NCBI GenBank assembly: GCA_947178045.1
Contig: CAMWWR010000019.1
Span: 1 to 11,518, forward strand
Reading direction: 5' to 3'
Origin: an uncultured Clostridia bacterium
GTDB lineage: Bacteria > Bacillota > Clostridia > Lachnospirales > Lachnospiraceae
DNA: 11,518 bases
The position numbers and the translations under genes were made by a program. Below the pieces are notes generated by a model. It worked only from the letters and a program-made list of their open reading frames with translations. It made no database searches and was not told where the DNA came from. Every line of letters starts with the position of its first letter. Position 1 is the first letter of the stretch. Shown piece after piece: positions 1 to 7,427 of this stretch.

Positions 1-420
1 GTAATATTCCACCGTGACAAGAGAATTGGCAATTCCGACATACGTCGTGTTCATGCTCGCTTCCTTCGGCTCCGCCGCGGCTTCCTTCTCCTCCGGTGTC
101 GACGCCGCGTTTACGGCAGCGGTCAGGTCGGCGGAAAACGCGACGTCCGCGCCGGTCTTCCAGACATAGCCGCTCCTCTTATCCTCGATCGCAATAATGT
201 CGCGGTCCTCGCGGTAATAGTAGCGCATCGTGTCCGTCTCGTACAGCAGCTGGTACGCGTCAAGCTTTACGATATCATAAGTCACCTTATCCGGCGGCAG
301 TTTCGTATCTCTGCCTGTCGGGAGGTAGGTTTTTGCGTAAGCCGCCGTGGACACTCCGAGGAGCAGGCCGGCCGAAAGAACCGCCGCCACTATTTTTTTC
401 TTTTTACCGGTTCCAGACAT
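1..420 (-). CDS. DUF5696-like secreted protein, N-terminal part (runs off left edge)
   Basis: This is an open frame of 140 codons from an ATG at 420 down to base 1 with no stop, so the C-terminal part lies outside the window. The start is supported by AGGAGG nine bases upstream. Residues 1-29 look like a Sec signal peptide: KKKK at 6-9, a hydrophobic stretch at 10-23, and an Ala-Tyr-Ala site before Lys30, so the mature protein should be outside the membrane. Residues about 57-90 (YQLLYETDTMRYYY, then IAIEDKRSGYVWKTG) resemble the N-terminus of DUF5696 proteins, which I recall beside YIP1-family and sugar ABC transporter genes in Paenibacillus and relatives. Residues about 100-121 are Ala/Glu-rich, probably a linker. 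The start overlaps the end of the preceding NHL/YIP1 gene by 17 bp, which suggests translational coupling. The function of the family is unknown to me. The family assignment is by recalled resemblance only. Confidence 0.72.
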   Translation of the reverse strand, partial: MSGTGKKKKIVAAVLSAGLLLGVSTAAYAKTYLPTGRDTKLPPDKVTYDIVKLDAYQLLYETDTMRYYYREDRDIIAIEDKRSGYVWKTGADVAFSADLTAAVNAASTPEEKEAAAEPKEASMNTTYVGIANSLVTVEYY

Positions 421-2452
421 TGCGCAGCACCTCCTGTCCTACTGTGTAGAGGAATTCGTACAGATCCTCGCACATTATCATAACGATCAATACCATGACC
501 GCCGCGATAATCATGAAAATGACGGTCAGAAAAATACTTTTTACAGTCTCCTTCCCGGAATAGTCGTGGACGGTCAGAAATCCGAGGAAAATCAGGATGA
601 TCGACCAGGCCGCGCCCACAAGCAGCATCAGCGTGAGCAGGAAGGATTCATTGTAGGTCATGCCGTAGGAGCATATCGTAATCAGCGCCAGCATCACCAG
701 AAGCGGCAGCGATCCGTAGGCCGGTATCATGTACACCTGCGCCAGTGTCCCGTCACCGTCCGTGATGGAGGTCACCAGCCAGTTGCAGAAAATAAAGAGC
801 AAAAGCAGGACGAAAAAGCCGACGACGATGCCGCCGATGTCCATATCCTCCACCGCCACATACTGGTAGATAAAGCCCTTCTTTGTCTGGTAAAGCATGT
901 AAACGATAAAGAAAATGGCATAGATTGCGGTCGCGCCCCATACGCTTCCCGCCCGGTGTCTGCGTATCTCATAATACATATTTGAAGGCGAGCGGGAAAT
1001 CTTTTTCGCAAACTGCAGATCCCTTAAGACCGGAAGCTTCGCGATCCGCTGCGAGAATGCCTCCTTCGCGTGCCTGATCCTGCGGTTTTTGCGGTCAAGG
1101 AAGGAAACCACCTTTATCGCGATAAAGAGCACAACCACAAGGATGAACACCACCGGAAGCACTTTCTGGATTTTTTCGTTGCGCACCTCCCAGAAGGCCT
1201 CGGAGTAGTAGGGACGGTCGCCCGCCACCTTGAAATGCTCCATTGCCTCCGCATAGAGCCCCGCATGGAAGTACGCTTTTCCGACGCCGTCGTGCGCGAG
1301 CACGGACATCTGGTTCAGGCGCAGTACCTCGTTCCATTTGGTCATGGATTCCTCGTAAAGCCCCTGTTCGTAGAGCGCCATCGCCTCATAGACCATCTGC
1401 GCGTAATCGGTCGGGCGGAAGGAGGTAAGATACCCCTTGTCGCCGTCCGCCGTCCAAACATTTCCGTCCACATCCACCGCCACCGTCGGCAGGGAGGAAT
1501 AAAGGCCCGCCACATCCATATTGCTCTGATTGGAGCCAAAGGAGAAAATAAGCTCACCGCTCGGCGAATGCACGTCGATCATGCCGTTCGTATCGCAGGA
1601 ATAGATGATGCCCTGCGCGTCCACATAGACATCCGCGATATTGGAACTGACGCTGTATACGGTGCTCTTAAACATATTGCCGCCGGAGGTATTGTGCTTT
1701 TTTACCGCGTTGCGGAAATCTCCCATCGTCGTCGTGTAGACGATGCCGGAATCATCCAGGAACACATTGGAGAAGGTTGTCGGCACAACGTCGAGCATGT
1801 TTTCGAGCTGCGCCCTGGAAAAAATCAGGCGCTGCAGAGCCTCCGAAAAGCTGACCTTCGATTTGTTTACGGTAAAATATCCAAGGAAATCGCCCGTGTG
1901 CGAGAGCTGGATAACACCACTGTACACGCCCTCGCCGATAATGTACATATTGCCGCTTTTATCGACCGCGATCTTGTTCGGCTCAAAATTCGTGTCGGAA
2001 AACAGCGGGGTATCCGGCTTTTCAAAGGCTTCTTTCAGCTCAAAAGCCCTCGAAAAACGGAACACGGTTTTCGCCCCGGTGTCCGCCACATAAAGATCAC
2101 CCTCCTCTGTAACAAAAATGCCCCTCGGGTTGGTGAAGCCGTCGTGATTCAGGATCGCTTCCACCCGCCCCTCATAGATATTGTACTTGACGATTCTGCG
2201 GTTGCCGCTGTCCGCGATATAGAGCATATTCTCTTTATCGACAAAGAGATCCTGCGGCGTCTTAAGACCCAGATCCGTGATTGTGCGCTCCGGGAGATAG
2301 GCGTCCTGCGTCCGCACAAACTCATCGTTGTCATCGAGCGTGTAGGTATAGCTGGTTGCCTGCGAGGCAAACACCCCGGCAGTCGGATAAAGGCCTGAGA
2401 GCAGGGCGGCAGCCAGTAAAGCCAGGCTCGTTTTGATTCTTCGTTTTTTCAT
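404..2452 (-). CDS. NHL-repeat / TPR / YIP1-domain membrane protein
   Basis: This is a 682-residue protein with three recognisable parts. Residues 1-30 form a Sec signal peptide (KKRR, then a hydrophobic core, then Ala-Ser). Residues about 60-345 carry repeated blocks of the type 'aVDksGNvYi.D..n.rI..y', for example around 65-90, 108-132, 158-182 and 320-345, as in NHL beta-propellers, which usually bind proteins, glycans or RNA. Residues about 353-415 contain two TPR-like helical pairs (ALYEQGLYEESMTKWNEVL and AYFHAGLYAEAMEHFKVAG). A membrane segment at about 431-450 is followed by a basic stretch (DRKNRRIRH), which suggests that the propeller and TPR are outside and the basic loop inside. 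Residues about 504-670 hold five further hydrophobic segments typical of YIP1-family bundles. GGAGGGG precedes the ATG, and only 15 bp separate it from the permease gene. I infer an accessory scaffold or sensor for the neighbouring importer. No catalytic motif is visible. Architecture is fairly certain, role is not. Confidence 0.8.
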   Translation of the reverse strand: MKKRRIKTSLALLAAALLSGLYPTAGVFASQATSYTYTLDDNDEFVRTQDAYLPERTITDLGLKTPQDLFVDKENMLYIADSGNRRIVKYNIYEGRVEAILNHDGFTNPRGIFVTEEGDLYVADTGAKTVFRFSRAFELKEAFEKPDTPLFSDTNFEPNKIAVDKSGNMYIIGEGVYSGVIQLSHTGDFLGYFTVNKSKVSFSEALQRLIFSRAQLENMLDVVPTTFSNVFLDDSGIVYTTTMGDFRNAVKKHNTSGGNMFKSTVYSVSSNIADVYVDAQGIIYSCDTNGMIDVHSPSGELIFSFGSNQSNMDVAGLYSSLPTVAVDVDGNVWTADGDKGYLTSFRPTDYAQMVYEAMALYEQGLYEESMTKWNEVLRLNQMSVLAHDGVGKAYFHAGLYAEAMEHFKVAGDRPYYSEAFWEVRNEKIQKVLPVVFILVVVLFIAIKVVSFLDRKNRRIRHAKEAFSQRIAKLPVLRDLQFAKKISRSPSNMYYEIRRHRAGSVWGATAIYAIFFIVYMLYQTKKGFIYQYVAVEDMDIGGIVVGFFVLLLLFIFCNWLVTSITDGDGTLAQVYMIPAYGSLPLLVMLALITICSYGMTYNESFLLTLMLLVGAAWSIILIFLGFLTVHDYSGKETVKSIFLTVIFMIIAAVMVLIVMIMCEDLYEFLYTVGQEVLRNVWNR

Positions 2453-2467
2453 ATTCGCCCTCCCCTC

Positions 2468-3361
2468 CTACTTGATTCCCGAATGGCTCATCGTGTTCAT
2501 AACTTGCGACTGCATGCAGATAAAAATAATCAGTGTAGGCAAAAACAGGATGACCGAGGCCGCCGCCACCATGCCCTGCGCCGCGACCGTGTTGTTCGTC
2601 GCAATCGAGTTCAGGTAAAAGGCAAGCGTGCGCATCGAATCGTCGGTGATGAAATTGTTCGAGGCCTCCACCGCGCCCCACACCTGCTGGAAGGTCAGCA
2701 CGACCGAGGTCGCGAGCGCCGGCCTGGTCAGCGGGATAATGACCTTGAAAATAATCGTCACATCGTTCGCCCCGTCCATGACCGCCGCCTCGATCAGCGC
2801 GTCCGGAATCTGATCCACGAACTGCTTTACGAGGAAAAGTCCGACCGGCATCGCAATCAACGGCAGGATATGCGCCCACCAGGTATCGATCATGCCCATT
2901 TTTACAATCACGATATAGCGCGGCACTGCCACCGCCGTCGGCACGAACATCAGGGCCAGCTGGTTTAAGCCGAAAAGCGCCTTATTTCCCTTAAATTTCT
3001 TCTTGGAAAAGACGTATGCCGCCGTGACCGTGATTACAAGGTTCAGTATTACGGTTAAAATCGTTACGATCAGCGAGTTCAGCAGATATCTTGACATCGG
3101 CACGCCCGTCGTTCCCGACAGCTCAAAAAGATCCTTAAAATTCTTCAGGGTCGGGTTCTTTGCAATGATGGTCGGCGGGAAGGCAAACAGCTCGCCGAGC
3201 GGCTTAAACGCCTGGTTGATAATATAAATAACCGGGATAATCATGAAGATGGACAGCGGCAGCAGGATGCAGTAAAACTTTACCTGCCCCGATGAAAATC
3301 CCTTCGGATTGATCCTTGAGCCCGCGAAGCGGCTCTTCTTTCTTCTTTTTCCCTGCTTCAT
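2468..3361 (-). CDS. carbohydrate ABC transporter permease, MalG type (CUT1)
   Basis: This inner-membrane permease of 297 residues is the normal size for MalG-type subunits. It has about six membrane segments (roughly 28-50, 92-118, 128-150, 160-180, 210-230 and 262-284). It carries the cytoplasmic EAA loop that docks the ATPase: EAAVMDGAND starting at residue 191, with IIPLTRP at 208-214. The C-terminus MSHSGIK is also typical of MalG-like proteins. I place the start at the ATG at 3361 because GTGGAGG lies five bases before it. A longer frame from a GTG at 3373 adds four residues but has no ribosome binding site, and that GTG overlaps the stop of the upstream permease. The TAG of the upstream permease is 11 bp away, so the pair is translationally coupled. 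It should form a heterodimeric channel with that partner. The substrate is probably an oligosaccharide, but the permease sequence does not reveal which. Confidence 0.93.
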   Translation of the reverse strand: MKQGKRRKKSRFAGSRINPKGFSSGQVKFYCILLPLSIFMIIPVIYIINQAFKPLGELFAFPPTIIAKNPTLKNFKDLFELSGTTGVPMSRYLLNSLIVTILTVILNLVITVTAAYVFSKKKFKGNKALFGLNQLALMFVPTAVAVPRYIVIVKMGMIDTWWAHILPLIAMPVGLFLVKQFVDQIPDALIEAAVMDGANDVTIIFKVIIPLTRPALATSVVLTFQQVWGAVEASNNFITDDSMRTLAFYLNSIATNNTVAAQGMVAAASVILFLPTLIIFICMQSQVMNTMSHSGIK

Positions 3362-3372
3362 AATGGCCTCCA

Positions 3373-4326
3373 CTAATCTTCGCTGAAGAGCTTCTGCGCT
3401 ACCTTGTTGAACAGATAGACAACGAGCAGCAGCACAACGGATACCGCGGCCGCGTAGCCCATCTCGTAGCGGATAAAGCCGTAATCGTCAATGTGGTTCG
3501 TGATGAGCTGCCCGGAGTATTCGGGCGTCGGGTTCGCCCCGGAGAGCGTCACGCCGATCCAGCCCATGTTGAAGGCGTTTACAATCGCCATAACCGCGCC
3601 GAAGAGCATCTGCGGCTTCATGGACGGGATGGTGATGTAAAAAATCTCCTGGAAGCGGTTGCGCATGCCGTCCACATAGGCCGCCTCATAAAGCTCGTCG
3701 TTGATATTTAAAATACCGGAAATCATTGCCAAAAAACCGATACCCATCGCCGACCACAGCGAGACGAAAATCATGATTTCCATAAAGTAGTCCTTCGTCA
3801 AAAGGAACTGGATCGGCTGGTCGATGATGTCCAGCTTCATCAGCAGATTGTTGATGATACCTCTCTGATCGCCCGAAAAGATGGTCTTCCAGATTACGCC
3901 GATAAAGACCTGGCCCAGCATGGACGGCGTGTAGATGGCAAGCGCGATAATCGTGCGCGGGATCGCCTGAATCTGCGCCAGCATCCACGCGAGCAGGAAG
4001 GACAGGGCGTAACCGCCGGGACCTACAACAAGCGCGTACAGCAGCGTGTTCGGAAGGACATATTTCAGAAATACCTCATCCTGCGTAAAGAGCGTGATAT
4101 AATTTAACAGCCCCGTAAAATCCGGTTTGTTGATGACATCATAGTAGGTGAAGGACAGCCCGATGGCGATGATGACCGGCACCAGGATGAACATGGAAAA
4201 CACAATGCCGTAAGGCAGGAGCAAAACGCCGCCCTTAAAGCCCTCGGTATGAAACAGACTCTTTTTCGGCCGGGACGGTTTTTCCTTGTCTTTCGTCCGA
4301 GTCAATTCATTTGTCTGAGCTTTCAT
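3373..4326 (-). CDS. sugar ABC transporter permease, MalF type (CUT1)
   Basis: This is a 317-residue inner-membrane permease, the first of a CUT1 pair. A hydrophilic, Lys-rich N-terminus (residues 1-28) precedes about six membrane segments (roughly 33-57, 95-117, 125-147, 183-204, 241-260 and 287-306). The ATPase-docking EAA loop is clear: [17 protein letters not shown] around residues 209-225, followed by ITIPSMKP. The length and absence of a large periplasmic loop fit the Gram-positive MalF/LacF/UgpA type. Its ATG overlaps the TGA of the upstream solute-binding fusion gene (ATGA, 4323-4326) and is preceded by AAGGAGGGGG, so translation of the two genes should be coupled. It is expected to pair with the MalG-type permease just downstream. 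No ATP-binding subunit is encoded nearby, so the complex probably uses a shared MsmX/UgpC-type ATPase, as many Firmicute CUT1 systems do. Confidence 0.93.
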   Translation of the reverse strand: MKAQTNELTRTKDKEKPSRPKKSLFHTEGFKGGVLLLPYGIVFSMFILVPVIIAIGLSFTYYDVINKPDFTGLLNYITLFTQDEVFLKYVLPNTLLYALVVGPGGYALSFLLAWMLAQIQAIPRTIIALAIYTPSMLGQVFIGVIWKTIFSGDQRGIINNLLMKLDIIDQPIQFLLTKDYFMEIMIFVSLWSAMGIGFLAMISGILNINDELYEAAYVDGMRNRFQEIFYITIPSMKPQMLFGAVMAIVNAFNMGWIGVTLSGANPTPEYSGQLITNHIDDYGFIRYEMGYAAAVSVVLLLVVYLFNKVAQKLFSED

Positions 4327-7250
4327 TTTGCCCCCTCCTTTCCTTTTTCCATCATTTCCTGAATCCAGTCGATGTCGCGCAGCACATAAGGTGTTAAAAG
4401 ATTGCCGTCCTCATCATAATAGCCGAGCTCTGTCATTTTCTTTTTGATCTCGCGGTTGATCGCGATGACCTTCTCATCGACCGCCACCTGGGCCGAGGTT
4501 CCGTCGAGCACCATCGTATTCCAGATATCCGAGATCGAGCGCTCAAGCAAATACTGTCCCGGAGTTCTCGGCACATCGCGCAGCCATTTTACCTGCTCCA
4601 TGATAACTTCCTTATCCACCTGGTCGATCGGCGCGTCGGAAAGCGCCTCAAGGTTGGAAGGCAGCCAGAAAAATTCCTTGCCGTAGGTCGAGCTTAAGGT
4701 GTAGGTGTAGGTTACCTGCGTGTCGTGCTCCGTCCACCATTTTAAGAACCTCCATGCGGCTTCCGCCTTGTCAGTCGCCTTAAAAATAATCCCGCCCGTA
4801 CCGTTTGCCACATAGTAGCGGTTGATGCTTCCGTCCTCCTGCACCGTGCCCGGATAATTGGCGAGCGCCCACTGCCCCTCCAGCTCCGGCGCGCCGTTTT
4901 TAAAGAGGATGTAATCCGCCGAGGTGACGATGCCCACCGGCAGGATCGAATAGCGGAACGAGTTGAAAAACGAGTTGACCTGCGTGTCGAGCGAGTAGGC
5001 AATGAAAAGATTACCGAGCGCCTGCATTCCCTTCACCGCGTTCGGCTCGTCAAGCGCCGTGCGAAGGCCGTCCTCGGTGTAAAGCCTGCCGCCGTTCTGG
5101 AAAATCAGCGGTGTTGTCTGGTAAAACCATTTGTAGCCCACGCCGGAGGAAATATTGTGGTAAAAATTCATACCGTAGCGCTGCAGCTCCGGCAAAATCC
5201 CGATCACGTCCTGCCAGGTGTCCGGCACGGACAGACCGAGGGCCTCAAAAATATCCGTCCGGTAAATCAGTGCGTTGAAATCCAGCGTCTCCGGGATCGC
5301 ATAAACTCCCTCGTTGTACACATAAGGCACGAACGCCCCCGCAACGAAACGGTTCGCCACCTCCCAGAAATCGTCAAACTGCGTCATATCGTAGAGCGCC
5401 CCGCGGCTCGCAAGGTCAAACGGCATGAACGAGCTTAAGCCGAGCGCGACATCCGGCGTCTGGTCCGCCGCCACCGAGAGCGTCAGCTTGTTGGCGTCCG
5501 GCATAATAGAAACCTTCACCTTAATGCCGGTTTTCGGCGTAAAATCCGTATCGACAAGCTTCTGCAGCAGATCGACGTGGGTCACGGCGCGGTTCACCCA
5601 CACGGTCAGCACGTCGTCCTCCACATCCTTCGCGGCGTATTTGTTCGTCGTAAAGGAATTGACAAGCGTGCCGAACCAGTTTCCGGCTGTTCTCAGGAGT
5701 CCCGGCTTCGCCGCCGGAAGCTTCTCATTCCCGTAGACATAAATCATGTCAAGCGTGAAATCCTGCTTTAAGATTTCGGAGGTAAAATTGCTCAATGCCG
5801 CGAGCACGGAATTGTCTCTTCCCGTCAGGTCGTTCGTGTAGAGCGCGATCTCATCCGGGTATTCCGCCATGTTTTCAATAAACTGCATTGCCTTGTCAAA
5901 ATCCGACAGAAGCGCGCCGTTGATGCCGGTCGGCGTGTAGTCCTGAATGCTGTAGCGGATCTCGTTGATCAGGATCTCATAAGCCTTTAAATAATCCGCG
6001 ATCTCCGGAATATAGCGCGTCATGCGCCAGGTGCGGTTCTTATCCAGCTCCGAGCCCGTCACCTTCGTGATCTCAAGCGCAAACTGAGAAACATGCTCGG
6101 AAATCAGCCTCGCATAGCGCCATGCGCGGTTGACCGGCTCGTTCTCCGCCCTGAGCGAGAGCGTGTGCGTTCCTTCGGTGAGATAGAACCAGTACGGCTC
6201 CCCATCTTTCCCCGAAAGCACCCCGTTTGTCCAAGACGAACCGGTCGGAGCAAAACAGTAGCTGATGCATTCCGTAAACGGGATCTCTCCGTCAATGCGC
6301 AGTGTCTCAAACGCGTCAAATTCATTTTTGTTATTCTTATAGTGGAAGGCAAGCTGGTAATAGCCCGTCTGCGGCGCGGTGAACTCATATTCCACCTGCG
6401 TTCCCGCCTCCGTCCAGTTCAGGGTGTTCAATACCTTGTATTTGTTGCTGTGCGGCGTCAGTACCGGATTGTTCTCATACTGCAAAATCGCCTGCGTCGA
6501 ATTCTTGCCCGTATATTCGGTCGCATTCACCTTCTGTATGCCCGCGACCAGCTCCCCGGAATGCTGTCCCCTGTATTCCTCGTAGGAAGGAATCCCAAGA
6601 TCCGGCTGCATGATGGTCAGCGCCCCAAGCCCGAGCCCGTCCGAGGAGACATTGGTGATCTGAATCCTGTTCTCCCCCGCCGTGAGCGGGAATTTTAACG
6701 GCAATGCCGAAGAATATGTGTTGTTATATAAAAATGTCGTCTGCCACCCGTCCGCTCTTTTTTGCTGCGGGGCGGATTCATCCCCGTAGCCGTCCTTCGG
6801 AAAGTTTTTTGTCTCATCCTGCCAGGAAAGCGGCAGCGCAATTGTTTTCATTTCATAGTAAGCCTGTTCCCCGTTGATTTTCACATCCGCGGAAAAATCC
6901 GAAAGGGTGCTCCCGACCGGCATATATTCCAGCTGTATGTAATACCAGCCCGCCTTCTCGGCATACACGGTATATTCCGTGCTCTGCCTGTAGTCAAGCA
7001 CCCGCGTTTCCCCGGCCCCGTCCGTACAGCTTCCGGTTCCGTTCTCCTCCTTTGCATATTCCAGATAGTCACAGTACATGACATCGGAAGACGACAGGGC
7101 GCCCGAAAGAAGCTCATACGCCCATTTCACCTCGCCCTTTTCCGTGGCTTCCACATATTCTGCATTGTCCCGATGAAACAGCAGAATACCGGCTCCCACC
7201 ACGATTACCAGGACGAGCAGTAATATGAAAGCTTTCTTTTTTTTGCTCAT
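4323..7250 (-). CDS. membrane-anchored solute-binding protein with N-terminal beta-sandwich regions
   Basis: This is a 975-residue protein, about twice the size of an ordinary sugar-binding protein. I start it at ATG 7250 (MSKKKK) because AAGGAG lies six bases upstream. A frame 13 residues longer has no such signal. Residues 3-25 form a hydrophobic segment after KKKK, without a lipobox cysteine, so it is probably an uncleaved membrane anchor. Two regions, about 90-215 and 245-395, are rich in beta-strand patterns with repeated '[10 protein letters not shown]' and '[12 protein letters not shown]' motifs. They resemble carbohydrate-binding or galactose-binding beta-sandwich modules. A helical stretch (about 400-510) links them to a family 1 extracellular solute-binding domain at about 540-940 ([59 protein letters not shown]). 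It overlaps the first permease gene by four bases. It may hold a polymer through the sandwich regions while delivering a released sugar to the permeases; that role is inference. The solute-binding assignment is firm, the sandwich modules less so. Confidence 0.85.
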   Translation of the reverse strand: MSKKKKAFILLLVLVIVVGAGILLFHRDNAEYVEATEKGEVKWAYELLSGALSSSDVMYCDYLEYAKEENGTGSCTDGAGETRVLDYRQSTEYTVYAEKAGWYYIQLEYMPVGSTLSDFSADVKINGEQAYYEMKTIALPLSWQDETKNFPKDGYGDESAPQQKRADGWQTTFLYNNTYSSALPLKFPLTAGENRIQITNVSSDGLGLGALTIMQPDLGIPSYEEYRGQHSGELVAGIQKVNATEYTGKNSTQAILQYENNPVLTPHSNKYKVLNTLNWTEAGTQVEYEFTAPQTGYYQLAFHYKNNKNEFDAFETLRIDGEIPFTECISYCFAPTGSSWTNGVLSGKDGEPYWFYLTEGTHTLSLRAENEPVNRAWRYARLISEHVSQFALEITKVTGSELDKNRTWRMTRYIPEIADYLKAYEILINEIRYSIQDYTPTGINGALLSDFDKAMQFIENMAEYPDEIALYTNDLTGRDNSVLAALSNFTSEILKQDFTLDMIYVYGNEKLPAAKPGLLRTAGNWFGTLVNSFTTNKYAAKDVEDDVLTVWVNRAVTHVDLLQKLVDTDFTPKTGIKVKVSIMPDANKLTLSVAADQTPDVALGLSSFMPFDLASRGALYDMTQFDDFWEVANRFVAGAFVPYVYNEGVYAIPETLDFNALIYRTDIFEALGLSVPDTWQDVIGILPELQRYGMNFYHNISSGVGYKWFYQTTPLIFQNGGRLYTEDGLRTALDEPNAVKGMQALGNLFIAYSLDTQVNSFFNSFRYSILPVGIVTSADYILFKNGAPELEGQWALANYPGTVQEDGSINRYYVANGTGGIIFKATDKAEAAWRFLKWWTEHDTQVTYTYTLSSTYGKEFFWLPSNLEALSDAPIDQVDKEVIMEQVKWLRDVPRTPGQYLLERSISDIWNTMVLDGTSAQVAVDEKVIAINREIKKKMTELGYYDEDGNLLTPYVLRDIDWIQEMMEKGKEGAK

Positions 7251-7295
7251 ACCCAACTCCTTCTGCGCCACATGAGCGCCCAAAGCCAATCTATC

Positions 7296-7311
7296 ATAAA
7301 ATCGTTTTTAT
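7296..7311. promoter_or_regulatory. third copy of the A/T-flanked CG palindrome (candidate operator)
   Basis: The sequence ATAAAATCGTTTTTAT differs at one base of 16 from the perfect palindrome at 9343-9358. It lies in the gap before the large solute-binding fusion gene, downstream (in transcription order) of the intercistronic stem-loop. I see a possible -10 (TATGAT, overlapping the site) but no convincing -35. It could therefore be an operator for a weak internal promoter, a roadblock site that tunes expression of the distal genes, or a remnant. Function is inferred from similarity to the sites at the main promoter. Confidence 0.5.
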
Positions 7312-7327
7312 CATCACTTTTTTGTAA

Positions 7328-7362
7328 GGGGAAGCAGGGGGCTGGCCGCCCCCGTCTTCCCC
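7328..7362 (-). terminator. intercistronic stem-loop (partial terminator or mRNA-stabilising hairpin)
   Basis: GGGGAAG (7328-7334) pairs with CTTCCCC (7356-7362), and GGGGGC (7337-7342) pairs with GCCCCC (7348-7353). This gives 13 base pairs interrupted by a 2x2 internal loop, with a five-base loop. It begins 66 bases after the stop of the lipoprotein gene. There is no U-run after it on the transcribed strand, so it is not a standard intrinsic terminator. Such hairpins between a binding-protein gene and its permease genes commonly protect the upstream message and reduce distal expression, which would leave the lipoprotein more abundant than the channel. Confidence 0.6.
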
Positions 7363-7427
7363 TGCACGAAAATCATAAGCTCTTCCCGTTCCCACTGACG
7401 GGACGGTTTGTAAAGTCCCTGGAGGAT

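Noticed and set aside
1070..2398. Long plus-strand open frame (442 codons) opposite the NHL/YIP1 gene
   Set aside because: It has no ribosome binding site and a His/Arg-rich composition typical of an antisense shadow. The minus-strand gene has clear domains and a good start.
2331..2879. Minus-strand frame of 182 codons overlapping the MalG-type permease and NHL/YIP1 genes
   Set aside because: It is a frame-shifted shadow of the permease, with no recognisable sequence or start signal. The permease frame carries the EAA motif throughout.
3362..3373. GTG start for the MalG-type permease four codons upstream
   Set aside because: There is no ribosome binding site before it, whereas the ATG at 3361 has GGAGG at correct spacing.
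7251..7289. 13-residue N-terminal extension of the large solute-binding fusion
   Set aside because: The AAGGAG site lies inside this stretch, six bases before the ATG at 7250, and the extension would precede the membrane anchor with unrelated sequence.
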